Assembly (NCBI GenBank): GCA_023434465.1
Contig: JAEYSQ010000127.1
Span: forward strand, 1 to 21,221
Source of the DNA: Actinomycetes bacterium
GTDB lineage: Bacteria > Actinomycetota > Thermoleophilia > Solirubrobacterales > 70-9
Direction: 5' to 3'
Length of the DNA stretch: 21,221 bases
The notes beneath the pieces were generated by a model. It did not search any database. It was not told the origin of the DNA and saw only the letters and a list, made by a program, of their open reading frames with translations. This document shows, in pieces, positions 7,396 to 14,886 of this stretch (positions are counted from its first letter, which is position 1; each line of letters starts with the position of its first letter). The position numbers were made by a program, and so were the translations under genes.

Positions 7396-8763
7396 GTGGA
7401 GTCTGTCCGCTCATCGAAGGCCCGCCCGCCGCTTCCCCAAGGGCCTTTTCTCGTGGTGGGCCTGGCACGCTCCGGCATTGCCGCTGCCCGGGCGCTCAAA
7501 GCCCATGGAGAAGCCGTTTTCGGCGTTGACTCCGGAGAGCCGGAAGGGCTCGAAGCCCTGCGGGAATCGGGGATCGGCTTCGAGACGTCGGTTCCCGGAA
7601 CGGATCGGCTCGATGGAGCAGGCACGCTGATCAAGAGCCCGGGTGTTCCCGAGTCGGCTGAAGTAATCGCCGAAGCGACCCGTCGCGGAATTCCGGTGAT
7701 CGGCGAACTCGAGTTGGGCTGGCGCCTGTTCGAAGCACGTTTCGTCGCGATCACCGGCACCAACGGCAAGACCACCACGACCGAACTGACTGCCCACCTG
7801 CTTCGTTCGGCCGGCCGCCCGGTTTCCGCTGCCGGCAACGTCGGACACCCGGTCTGTGAAGTGGCGCTCGACTCCCTTGCGGGGGAGGACGTCGGCACTG
7901 TGGTCTGCGAATGCTCCAGCTTTCAGCTCGAGGATTCGACCGACTTCTCGCCGGAGGTGGCGGTCTTCCTCAACCTCGGTCCGGATCACCTCGACCGTCA
8001 CGGCAACATGGATTCCTACCGCCAGGCCAAGCTCAGGATCTTCGCCAATCAGGCCCCAGGTGACGTCGCGGTACTGAACGCCGACGATCCCGCTTTGGCG
8101 GACATCGAGACCGCCGCTTCATCGATCCGATTCTCGACCGATGGAGCGTCCGCTGTGGCGATCACTCTGGAGGGCGATTGGATCGTGGTTGAGAGCGAAC
8201 CCCTCATCGAAGTTTCCCGGATGCGGATCATCGGCCGACACAACGTCGCCAATGCGATGGCCGGTGCGGCCTCGGCTCTGGCGCTCGGGCTGACTCCGCA
8301 AGAGGTCGCCGCCGGATTGATGAGCTTTCCGCCGGTCCCGCACCGCTACGAGCCGGTCGCCAAGATCGAGGGCGTCGTGTTCATCAACGACTCCAAGGCC
8401 ACCAACGTCGACGCCACGCTGGCCGCGCTCGCTTCCTCGGATCGGACCCTTCACCTGATCCTCGGCGGATCCGTCAAGGGAGAGCCCTTCGACGAGTTGA
8501 TCGGGCCGGTGGCCGAGACCTGCCGGGGTATTTACCTGATCGGCGAGACCGCCGACGAGATCGGGCAGGTGCTCGAACCAGCCGAGGTTGAGATCGTGCG
8601 TTATTGCGAAGACCTCGAGGCGGCAGTGTCCGAGGCGGCCGGCGCCGCGACCCCGGGGGAGGCGGTTCTTCTTTCACCGGCCTGCGCCAGCTTCGATCAG
8701 TTCAAGGATTACGAGGACCGGGGTGACTCGTACCGCCGGTTCGTGGAGGAACTCGATGTCTGA
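7396..8763 (+). CDS. murD: UDP-MurNAc-L-alanine:D-glutamate ligase MurD
   Basis: MurD adds D-glutamate to UDP-MurNAc-L-Ala in the cytoplasm. Family features are the N-terminal Rossmann opening FLVVGLARSGIAAARAL, the P-loop GTNGKTTTTE (Lys125), NLGPDHLDRHGNMDSY, and the C-terminal NDSKATNVDAT and SPACASFDQFKDYEDRG. Length is 455 residues, normal for the family. I use GTG 7396, with GGGGAAG at 7381-7387 eight bases upstream as the ribosome binding site. No ATG lies in frame nearby, and the conserved fold begins about 18 residues in. The gene opens the second dcw block after a 189-bp gap, so it may have its own promoter, although I could not identify one. Its end overlaps ftsW by eight bases. 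Confidence 0.94.
   Translation: MESVRSSKARPPLPQGPFLVVGLARSGIAAARALKAHGEAVFGVDSGEPEGLEALRESGIGFETSVPGTDRLDGAGTLIKSPGVPESAEVIAEATRRGIPVIGELELGWRLFEARFVAITGTNGKTTTTELTAHLLRSAGRPVSAAGNVGHPVCEVALDSLAGEDVGTVVCECSSFQLEDSTDFSPEVAVFLNLGPDHLDRHGNMDSYRQAKLRIFANQAPGDVAVLNADDPALADIETAASSIRFSTDGASAVAITLEGDWIVVESEPLIEVSRMRIIGRHNVANAMAGAASALALGLTPQEVAAGLMSFPPVPHRYEPVAKIEGVVFINDSKATNVDATLAALASSDRTLHLILGGSVKGEPFDELIGPVAETCRGIYLIGETADEIGQVLEPAEVEIVRYCEDLEAAVSEAAGAATPGEAVLLSPACASFDQFKDYEDRGDSYRRFVEELDV
8745..8750 (+). promoter_or_regulatory. Ribosome binding site that sets the ftsW start
   Basis: GGAGGA at 8745-8750 lies five bases before ATG 8756, inside the end of murD. It favours this start over GTG/ATG codons further upstream in the same frame, which would overlap murD by more than 150 bases. 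Confidence 0.7.
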
Positions 8764-10126
8764 GGGTCGGCAGACAAGTCGCAAATCGGCCGGGATTCGC
8801 AAGCGGGCCGGCGGCAGCGCCCTCCGGCCCGCCAAGGTCTCAAAGGGCGGTTACTCGACCGAGTACAGCCTGCTGCTGACCGCGACCATGATCCTGCTTG
8901 CCTTTGGGGTCGTCATGGTGTTCTCGGCCAGCTCGACCAGCCGCATCCTCAGTGACGGCAGTCTGGCCGACAGCACCTTCTACCTCAAGAAGACCCTGGT
9001 CGCGGTGACCATCGGGCTGCTCTGCCTCTGGCTGGTGATGCGAGGCAGTCTCAGCCGCTTCAGGGAGATGACACCGAAGTTCATGATCGGCTGCGTCGTC
9101 GCTCTTTTCCTAGTGCTTTTCATCGGAGCTGCGATCAACGGGACAAGGGGCTGGTTCATTTTCGGCCCGGTCCAGATACAGCCCGCCGAGTTCGTCAAAG
9201 TCGCACTGGTCCTGTACGGAGCGAATCTGCTGGCCGACCGGCCGGACCGACTCCATTCGATTCGTGAGATGGGGCCCTATCTCGGCATGACCGGGATTGC
9301 GCTCATGCTGGTGCTCGCCCAGCCCGACATGGGTTCGGCCATGGTCGCCGTGTTCGCCGTCTTCGTCACTCTCTTCGCGGCCGGGGCGAGGCCCCGTGAC
9401 CTCGGCCTGCTGGCCGGTTCGGTCGGCGCCGTGGCCTTTATATTCGCGTTGATTGCGCCATACCGGCGGGACCGGTTGCTCACTTTTCTCAGCCCTGACT
9501 CGGATGTGACCGGTAACGGTTTCCAGGTGATCCAGGCCAAGATCGCGATCGGCTCCGGCGGCTTCGACGGGGTCGGAATCGGCAACGGTGTCCAGAAAGC
9601 TTTCTACCTGCCCGAGGCTCACACCGACATGATCTCGGCGGTCATCGGCGAAGAGTTCGGCTTCCTCGGGATGTTTGCCCTGATCCTCGTCTACGGGCTG
9701 CTCGGTTACGCCGGGTTCCAGATTGCCCGCAAGGCAAAGGACGACTACGGGCGCATTCTCGCCGGCGGCCTTACCGGACTGATCCTGATCCAGGCCTTCA
9801 TCAATCTCTACGCGGTGATGGGCTGGGCACCCCTGACCGGAGTGCCGCTGCCACTGGTCTCGTACGGAAACAACAGCCTGATCGTCAGCCTGATCGCGAT
9901 CGGCCTGATTCTCAACGTGGCCCGGGGAGGGCAGGCCGCGACCGTCCGGAAACCGGTCACAGGCCGGGGACCGGGACGGGATGCAAAACTGCGCCTGATC
10001 GACGGTGAAGGCGAAACAAGACCAGCAAACCGAAGGACATCCGGTGGCAAACGTCGTGATAGCGGCCGGCGGTACGGCGGGGCACATAGTGCCAGCCCTC
10101 GCCATAGCCGACGAGCTTCGAGATAG
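8756..10126 (+). CDS. ftsW: Lipid II polymerase (SEDS glycosyltransferase) FtsW
   Basis: FtsW polymerises lipid II into septal glycan strands together with FtsI. The 456-residue protein starts with a basic cytoplasmic segment of about 35 residues, followed by about ten membrane helices. Family motifs include FGVVMVFSASS, GTRGWFIFG followed by QPAEFVK, QPDMGSAMV and PEAHTDMISAVIGEEFGFLG. Asp291 in the HTD motif matches the essential catalytic Asp of SEDS proteins. PLVSYGNNSLI sits in the last conserved segment. After the last helix comes a basic, Arg-rich tail of about 65 residues. Its last 27 codons lie inside murG in another frame, so that part of the tail is probably unconstrained. Start chosen on the strong GGAGGA site. 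Confidence 0.94.
   Translation: MSEGRQTSRKSAGIRKRAGGSALRPAKVSKGGYSTEYSLLLTATMILLAFGVVMVFSASSTSRILSDGSLADSTFYLKKTLVAVTIGLLCLWLVMRGSLSRFREMTPKFMIGCVVALFLVLFIGAAINGTRGWFIFGPVQIQPAEFVKVALVLYGANLLADRPDRLHSIREMGPYLGMTGIALMLVLAQPDMGSAMVAVFAVFVTLFAAGARPRDLGLLAGSVGAVAFIFALIAPYRRDRLLTFLSPDSDVTGNGFQVIQAKIAIGSGGFDGVGIGNGVQKAFYLPEAHTDMISAVIGEEFGFLGMFALILVYGLLGYAGFQIARKAKDDYGRILAGGLTGLILIQAFINLYAVMGWAPLTGVPLPLVSYGNNSLIVSLIAIGLILNVARGGQAATVRKPVTGRGPGRDAKLRLIDGEGETRPANRRTSGGKRRDSGRRYGGAHSASPRHSRRASR
10033..10037 (+). promoter_or_regulatory. Ribosome binding site that sets the murG start
   Basis: AAGGA at 10033-10037 is six bases before GTG 10044. It lies within the ftsW coding region and supports GTG 10044 over the in-frame GTG at 10005, which would add 13 polar residues not expected in MurG. 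Confidence 0.6.
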
Positions 10127-11132
10127 AGGACTCGGCGTGTCCTTCCTCGGGGCCCGCGGACGAATCGAGGCCGACCTGGTGCCGAAAGCCGGTTACGAGG
10201 TCGATCTGCTCGACCTCTCCGGGATCGACCGAAAGAACCCCGTGAAGGCGGCCCGCGCGGTCGTTCAGGCTGTCGCTGCCGTGCCCAGGGCCCGCAGACT
10301 GATCCGGGCCCGCGGGGCCGATGCGGTCGTGGGAGGCGGTGGTTTCGTGGCCGGTCCGGCCGGTGTTGCGGCCCGGCGACTCAAACTGCCCCTTGTCCTG
10401 ACTGAAGCTGACCGCCACCTCGGTCTGGCGAACCGGATCCTGGCCCGGCGGGCAGACCGGCTCTGCCTTGCTTTCGAAATCGAAGGCGTGAGCGGAGCGA
10501 ACGTGCGGGTCACCGGCCGCCCGGTCGGACGGGCAGTACTGAACGCCGACCGAAGCACAGCGAGAGCACGGTTCGGTATCGCCCCGGAAGCCCGTTGTCT
10601 GCTGGTGATGGGAGGAAGCCAGGGTGCCCGCAGTGTCAACTTCGCCGCGGTCGAGGCACTCGCCGAGCGCCCGGAACGTGATTTCGACGTGATCCACGTT
10701 TCCGGTTCCCGCGATTACGCCGAGCTGCGGGAGCGACTCGGCTCGGCCGCCCATCCGGACGGCTACACCTTGCTCGAGTACGAACCCGACATGGGCGACG
10801 GAATCGCCGCCAGCGACCTGGCGCTGGCCCGTTCCGGTGCGTCGGTTTTCGAGCTGGCGGCGCTCGGTCGGGCCGGGGTTCTGGTGCCATACCCGTACGC
10901 CACCGGTGACCACCAGACAGCCAACGCAAACTGGATGGCCGAAGCGGGTGCCGCCGTGGTCGTGCCGGATTCCGCCCTCGACCCCGAGCGGCTTTTGTCC
11001 GAGGTAAACGCGATCCTCGGCGATCCGGGTCGCCTCGCCGCGATGTCGGCCGCTTCTAGAGCGCTGGCCCGGCCACGAGCGGCCGTGGATGTGGCCGACG
11101 AGATCGTCGCCCTGACCGGAGAGCTGGCATGA
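10044..11132 (+). CDS. murG: UDP-GlcNAc:undecaprenyl-PP-MurNAc-pentapeptide GlcNAc transferase MurG
   Basis: MurG is a peripheral GT-B glycosyltransferase that adds GlcNAc to lipid I, giving lipid II. Seen in the 362-residue protein are the N-terminal glycine loop AAGGTAGHIVPALA (7-20), GGGGFVAGP (97-105), GGSQGAR (190-196), and the donor-binding segment ARSGASVFELAALG followed by GDHQTANA. Two usually conserved acceptor-side motifs differ: the common GGY is GGF, and the common HEQN is TEAD (120-123). All other motifs are intact, so an active enzyme is expected. The gene starts 83 bp inside ftsW and its ATGA overlaps murC by four bases. Confidence 0.94.
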   Translation: MANVVIAAGGTAGHIVPALAIADELRDRGLGVSFLGARGRIEADLVPKAGYEVDLLDLSGIDRKNPVKAARAVVQAVAAVPRARRLIRARGADAVVGGGGFVAGPAGVAARRLKLPLVLTEADRHLGLANRILARRADRLCLAFEIEGVSGANVRVTGRPVGRAVLNADRSTARARFGIAPEARCLLVMGGSQGARSVNFAAVEALAERPERDFDVIHVSGSRDYAELRERLGSAAHPDGYTLLEYEPDMGDGIAASDLALARSGASVFELAALGRAGVLVPYPYATGDHQTANANWMAEAGAAVVVPDSALDPERLLSEVNAILGDPGRLAAMSAASRALARPRAAVDVADEIVALTGELA

Positions 11133-12436
11133 GCTGGCAAGGACGGGAAATACATCTGATCGGGATCGGCGGTGCCGGGATGTCAGGGCTCGCCTGGGCT
11201 GCCAACCAGCTTGGAGCCGTGGTCACCGGCAGTGACCGTTCCGAATCCTCCTATGTGATCCGGTTGCGAGAAGGCGGGGTCGAAGTGTCGATCGGTCATG
11301 ACGCCTCGAACCTGCCGGCGCGAGCGGAAGTCGTTGTCTCGACGGCGATCCCCGAGGAGAACCCCGAGCTGGCCGCCGCCCGGGAGCGCGGGCAGACCGT
11401 GAAGCACCGTTCCGAGCTGCTGGCAGAACTCTGCTCGGCCCGGCGCCAGATCGCGGTCGCCGGAACCCACGGCAAAACGACTACGACCGGGATGCTGGCC
11501 TGGGCGCTGAAGGAACTCGGCGGGGATCCGAGCTTCTTCATCGGCGGTGAGCTGCCCGGGTTTGGTCCCGGAGGTGCCGCCGCCAACAGCGGATGGGGGG
11601 ATGGCGAGTGGGTCGTGGTCGAGGCCGATGAGTCGGATGGAAGCTTCCTCACGCTTCAACCCGAGATCGCCCTGATCACCAACATCGAGATGGACCATCA
11701 CGCTCGCTGGGACAACCTGGCCGAACTCCGCGGAGCCTTCCATGATTTCGCTTCCCGCGCCCGTACGGTGATCCTGCCGGCCGCCGACCGGGAACTGGCG
11801 AACCAGCTCGGTTCCGCCGGTTGCGACATCGTTCCTTTTGATCTGGGTCGACCCGGCCCCGCCGAACTGGGCCTTTCGGTGCCCGGAGCTCACAACCGGT
11901 TGAACGCCCGGGCGGCGATCGGCGTCCTGGTCGCGGCCGGTTTCGAGGAACCCGACGTGGTCGAGGCATTGCGGGGCTTCACCGGAGTGAAGCGCAGGCA
12001 GGAGTTCAAGGGCGAGTGTGACGGAGCCAGGGTGTATGACGACTATGCCCACCACCCGACCGAGGTCGAGGCTGCGCTGAGCGCCCTGCGCGAATTCGAC
12101 CCGGATCGGCTGGTCGCCGTTTTCCAGCCCCATCTCTACTCCCGGACCAGGATCTTCAGCGAGCAGTTCGGCGCCTCGCTGGCCGCAGCGGACGAGGTCG
12201 TGCTGGTCGATGTGTATCCCGCCCGGGAGGAGCCGGTCGGCCGGCTGGCGGGGGTGAGCGGACTGGACGTGTTGCGGGCGACGGCGGACCGGTCCGGTGG
12301 CCGTCCGGCCTACTGGGCACCGGACCTCGCGGCGGCGGAGCGGATCGTCCGCTCGCGAGCCGGCGAGGGCGCGATCATCGCGACCCTTGGCGCCGGTGAC
12401 ATCACGAAACTCTCGGACCGGCTGGTCGAGAAGTGA
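11129..12436 (+). CDS. murC: UDP-MurNAc:L-alanine ligase MurC
   Basis: MurC performs the first amino-acid addition to UDP-MurNAc. The 435-residue protein begins with the Rossmann motif IHLIGIGGAGMSGLA and has SDRSES near residue 36. Then come the P-loop GTHGKTTTT (Lys116), EADESDGSFL, NIEMDHHARW, the C-terminal YDDYAHHPTEVEA and FQPHLYSRT. These are diagnostic for MurC among Mur ligases. Length is near the family norm of 450-490, and no MurB domain is fused to it. The ATG overlaps the murG stop (ATGA) and its own stop overlaps ftsQ (GTGA). No murB follows, unlike in many other actinobacterial clusters, so UDP-MurNAc synthesis must be encoded elsewhere. Confidence 0.95.
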   Translation: MSWQGREIHLIGIGGAGMSGLAWAANQLGAVVTGSDRSESSYVIRLREGGVEVSIGHDASNLPARAEVVVSTAIPEENPELAAARERGQTVKHRSELLAELCSARRQIAVAGTHGKTTTTGMLAWALKELGGDPSFFIGGELPGFGPGGAAANSGWGDGEWVVVEADESDGSFLTLQPEIALITNIEMDHHARWDNLAELRGAFHDFASRARTVILPAADRELANQLGSAGCDIVPFDLGRPGPAELGLSVPGAHNRLNARAAIGVLVAAGFEEPDVVEALRGFTGVKRRQEFKGECDGARVYDDYAHHPTEVEAALSALREFDPDRLVAVFQPHLYSRTRIFSEQFGASLAAADEVVLVDVYPAREEPVGRLAGVSGLDVLRATADRSGGRPAYWAPDLAAAERIVRSRAGEGAIIATLGAGDITKLSDRLVEK

Positions 12437-13353
12437 GCGCCGGCACGTCAAAGCGGGGCAAGAGTGGCAAAGCCCGCGGCAAGAGCGCTTCCGACCGCAA
12501 CCCGGTTTCCCGTACCTCGGAGCTGGCCGACAAGCGGGAACGACGCAGCTACCGCTTCCGGCTGCTCGCCTTTACCGGGCTGCTCTTTCTTCTCGCTCTG
12601 GTGGCCGGGTACCAGTTCTGGCTGCGTGACTCGTCGCTGGTCGCAATCAAGAACCTCGAGGTGGTCGGGATCAGCAGCAAGGACGAAGAAGGCAAACAGA
12701 TCGACCAGGCGGTAAGGGCCGCCGTAGGGGAGATGACGACTCTGCACCTCAAGCCCGGGATCCTCGACGAGGAGCTTTCCCGCTTTCCGCGAGTCGCTGA
12801 CGCCCGGATCGAAGCATCCTTCCCCGATTCGGCCACGGTCACCTTGACCATGCGGGAGGATGGCTCCATCTACGGAGCCGGGTCGACCGCGATGCTGGTC
12901 GCCACCGACGGTACCGTGCTCGGCCCGGCAGCCGGCGAAGAAAGTTCTCTGCCCCTGATCGGTGACGGGGACCCGGCCGCATCGAACGACCAGGAATCGG
13001 ACCCGCCTCCGAACGCCGCGGGTCAGCTGCTGACCGGAAGGGCGCTCCGGCAGGCGCTGGTGCTCGGCGCCGCCCCGGCCGCGATCAGATCCTTCATCGC
13101 GGGCAGTCACACGACCCCGGAAGGAGTCGAAGTCGAACTGGACAACGGTTTGACCCTGCTCTTCGGTGACCCTTCACACGCCGACCAGAAATGGCGGGCG
13201 GCGGCGGCCCTGATCGCCGACCCCGGCTTCGACACCAGCAGTTATGTCGACCTGACGGTTCCCCGACGACCGGCCGTAAGCAGCGAAGTGCCGGAGCCTG
13301 AGAGTCCCGAGACGAGTGCTGAAGGTGCCGTCGACGCCGCCCCGGCGGGCTGA
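12433..13353 (+). CDS. ftsQ: FtsQ/DivIB-family division protein with POTRA domain
   Basis: This bitopic protein bridges early and late divisome parts and binds FtsL/FtsB. The 306-residue sequence has a basic cytoplasmic tail (1-41), one membrane helix at about 43-65 (LLAFTGLLFLLALVAGY), and a POTRA domain at about 69-142 (AIKNLEVVGI ... FPRVADARIEASFPDSATVTL). The FtsQ beta domain follows. It is interrupted by a low-complexity acidic/Pro loop near 175-197 and resumes with EGVEVELDNGLTLLFGDP and WRAAAALI. A Pro/Glu/Ala tail ends it. The GTG start overlaps the murC stop by four bases. Position between murC and ftsZ is canonical. The next gene is ftsZ, with no ftsA between. Confidence 0.9.
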   Translation: MSAGTSKRGKSGKARGKSASDRNPVSRTSELADKRERRSYRFRLLAFTGLLFLLALVAGYQFWLRDSSLVAIKNLEVVGISSKDEEGKQIDQAVRAAVGEMTTLHLKPGILDEELSRFPRVADARIEASFPDSATVTLTMREDGSIYGAGSTAMLVATDGTVLGPAAGEESSLPLIGDGDPAASNDQESDPPPNAAGQLLTGRALRQALVLGAAPAAIRSFIAGSHTTPEGVEVELDNGLTLLFGDPSHADQKWRAAAALIADPGFDTSSYVDLTVPRRPAVSSEVPEPESPETSAEGAVDAAPAG

Positions 13354-13427
13354 GCGGAACCGGCAGTCAAAGCCGCTTGCGATCTGGCTTGAAGCGGGCG
13401 AGGCAGGGGAGCCATAGCCGACCGATA

Positions 13428-13482
13428 GCTAACCCTCGATCACAGCTTGAAGGTTGCTAAACCCTCGACTGGTGGTTGAGGG
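13428..13482 (+). repeat. Short direct and inverted repeats upstream of the ftsZ promoter
   Basis: GCTAACCCTCGA (13428-13439) recurs as GCTAAACCCTCGA (13456-13468), 28 bases apart start to start. An inverted partner GGTTGAGGG lies at 13474-13482. Repeated sites just upstream of a promoter could be operators, but no regulator can be named from the sequence. Confidence 0.4.
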
Positions 13483-13511
13483 ATCGACCCTGCAGGATGG
13501 CATTCGTCACG

Positions 13512-13540
13512 TTGACAGATCAGTCATAATGCCCTACGTT
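13512..13540 (+). promoter_or_regulatory. Housekeeping-type promoter for ftsZ
   Basis: TTGACA at 13512-13517 is a perfect -35 consensus. TACGTT at 13535-13540 fits the TAnnnT -10 pattern, and the spacer is exactly 17 bases. Transcription would begin near 13547, right at the base of the predicted leader hairpin and about 98 bases before the ftsZ ATG. Confidence 0.6.
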
Positions 13541-13548
13541 GAGCGCAA

Positions 13549-13611
13549 TTTCCGGAGATCCGGCTGACTCGGCAACCCTGAAGCGGTTGTCAAGAGTGCC
13601 ACCTCCGGAGG
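13549..13611 (+). ncRNA. Predicted structured 5' leader of ftsZ mRNA
   Basis: One long three-part stem is predicted. P1 pairs TCCGGAG (13551-13557) with CTCCGGA (13603-13609), and two T-G pairs extend it to 13549/13611. P2 pairs GGC-tg-ACTC (13562-13570) with GAGTGCC (13594-13600). P3 pairs CAACC (13573-13577) with GGTTG (13585-13589), closing a seven-base loop. The 3' strand of P1 overlaps a GGAGG at 13607-13611, but that site is 33 bases from the ATG. It may be a stability element or a regulatory leader; the ligand or protein, if any, is unknown. Confidence 0.5.
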
Positions 13612-13644
13612 CTTCAACTCAAAGCTAAGATTTGGATCGGAAAG

Positions 13645-14724
13645 ATGGAGAGCACATACCTGGCGGTAATCAAGGTCGTCGGCTGCGGAGGCGGCGGTAC
13701 CAATGCGGTAAGCCGAATGGTCGACGCAGGAGTACGCGGCGTCGAGTTCATCGCGGTGAACACCGATGCCCAGGCCCTGCAGGCCTGTGACGCCGACATC
13801 AAGATTTCGATCGGGCAGGAACTGACCCGCGGCCTGGGGGCCGGCGGACGACCCGAGATCGGCGCAGGCGCCGCGGCCGAAACCCGTGACGAAATCAAGG
13901 AAGCCCTGAAGGGTGCCGACATGGTGTTCGTGACCGCGGGCGAAGGCGGCGGCACCGGAACGGGTTCCGCCCCGGTGATCGCCGAGATCGCCAAGGAAGA
14001 GATCGGCGCGCTGACCGTAGGAGCAGTTACCAAGCCCTTCGAATTCGAGGGCAAGAAGCGGATGCAGCAGGCGATGGAAGGCATCGAGAAGCTCCGCAAC
14101 CACGTCGACACCCTGATCATCGTCCCCAACGAGAAGCTGCTTCAGGCCGTCGAACGCCGGACCAGCGTCCTCGATGCGTTCAAGATGGCCGACGACATCC
14201 TGCGCCAGGGCGTGCAGGGCATCACCGACCTGATCACGATTCCCGGGCTGATCAACCTCGACTTCGCCGACGTGCGCACGATCATGCGCGACGCCGGCTC
14301 GGCCCTGATGGGCGTCGGCGCCGGCCAGGGCGAGAACCGGGCGATCGACGCGGCCAAGGCAGCGATCACCTCGCCGCTGATCGAAGAGTCGATCAAGGGT
14401 GCGACCGGCATGCTGCTGAACATCACCGGCCCGGAAGAGCTCGGCCTGTTCGAGGTGAACGAGGCGGCCCAGCTGGTCCAGTCCGAAGCCGACCCGAACG
14501 CGAACATCATCTTCGGCTCGGTCGTAGACCAGTCGCTGGTCGACGAGGTCCGGGTGACCGTGATCGCGACCGGCTTCGAAGGCTTCGAACTCCTCGCCCG
14601 CACCCCGCAGAGAGTTCGTCGCCGCTACGAGTCCCGCAAGCGCGTCTCCTCCGAGGACACGGACATCAGCAACCTCCGAGTCGGCGATTCCGACATCGAA
14701 GTTCCCCCCTTCCTCCAGGACTAA
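13645..14724 (+). CDS. ftsZ: Cell division GTPase FtsZ
   Basis: FtsZ is the tubulin homologue that forms the division ring. The 359-residue protein has the N-terminal nucleotide-binding strand IKVVGCGGGGTNAV (with Cys where Val is common), FIAVNTDAQAL, the tubulin signature GGGTGTG at 101-107, and the T7 synergy loop NLDFADV at 204-210 with the catalytic Asp pair. A short linker leads to the conserved C-terminal peptide IEVPPFLQD that binds membrane tethers. With no ftsA nearby, the tether is probably SepF or another protein encoded elsewhere. The linker of about 25-30 residues is short compared with many actinobacteria. The ribosome site is weak (GGAAAG next to the ATG). It is set off from ftsQ by its own promoter region. 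Confidence 0.97.
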   Translation: MESTYLAVIKVVGCGGGGTNAVSRMVDAGVRGVEFIAVNTDAQALQACDADIKISIGQELTRGLGAGGRPEIGAGAAAETRDEIKEALKGADMVFVTAGEGGGTGTGSAPVIAEIAKEEIGALTVGAVTKPFEFEGKKRMQQAMEGIEKLRNHVDTLIIVPNEKLLQAVERRTSVLDAFKMADDILRQGVQGITDLITIPGLINLDFADVRTIMRDAGSALMGVGAGQGENRAIDAAKAAITSPLIEESIKGATGMLLNITGPEELGLFEVNEAAQLVQSEADPNANIIFGSVVDQSLVDEVRVTVIATGFEGFELLARTPQRVRRRYESRKRVSSEDTDISNLRVGDSDIEVPPFLQD

Positions 14725-14729
14725 AGCGG

Positions 14730-14780
14730 GCGGCTCCAGGAGCCACCAGGACGACGCTGGTCTTGTCGGCGGCCGGAAAA
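14730..14780 (+). repeat. 3'-flank block shared with the acyl-CoA dehydrogenase gene, copy 1
   Basis: Beginning five bases after the ftsZ stop, this block aligns without gaps to 20764-20814, with 36 of 51 bases identical by my count. The first 20 bases (GCGGCTCCAGGAGCCACCAG) differ at two positions. GTCGGCGG at 14765-14772 is shared too, at the same distance. GGCTC/GAGCC at 14732-14744 can form a short hairpin. It may be a terminator-like element or a dispersed repeat. Confidence 0.55.
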
Positions 14781-14824
14781 CGGCAGCTCATGTTCCCACG
14801 TACTGTCGCGGCCATTTTCCGGCC
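14771..14824. repeat. Perfect 10-bp inverted repeat downstream of ftsZ
   Basis: GGCCGGAAAA at 14771-14780 is exactly reverse-complementary to TTTTCCGGCC at 14815-14824, with 34 bases between. It could be a long-looped RNA hairpin ending ftsZ transcription or the termini of a tiny mobile-element relic. The interior shows no coding sequence and no flanking duplication is obvious. Confidence 0.55.
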
Positions 14825-14886
14825 TTCTCCTCGCCAGCCCGCCCTGGAGGCTTCTGGCATCCACCCCGCTGAGGGTTTGAGGGGAT

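Noticed and set aside
13529..13567. Twelve-codon upstream frame (ATG CCC TAC ...) before ftsZ
   Set aside because: It overlaps the predicted -10 box, lacks a ribosome binding site, and would start upstream of the predicted transcription start.
13562..13600. Resemblance of the ftsZ leader (CGGCAACC ... GTGCC) to a SAM-I/SAM-IV riboswitch core
   Set aside because: The kink-turn, the P2 pseudoknot partner and P4 are not visible, the length is too short, and ftsZ is not a usual target. An Infernal search against the Rfam SAM families would decide.
13626..13631. TAAGAT as a second ftsZ promoter -10 box
   Set aside because: It is 13 bases from the ATG and no -35 box lies at suitable distance. TTGTCA at 13587 is 33 bases away. 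The promoter at 13512-13540 is much better.
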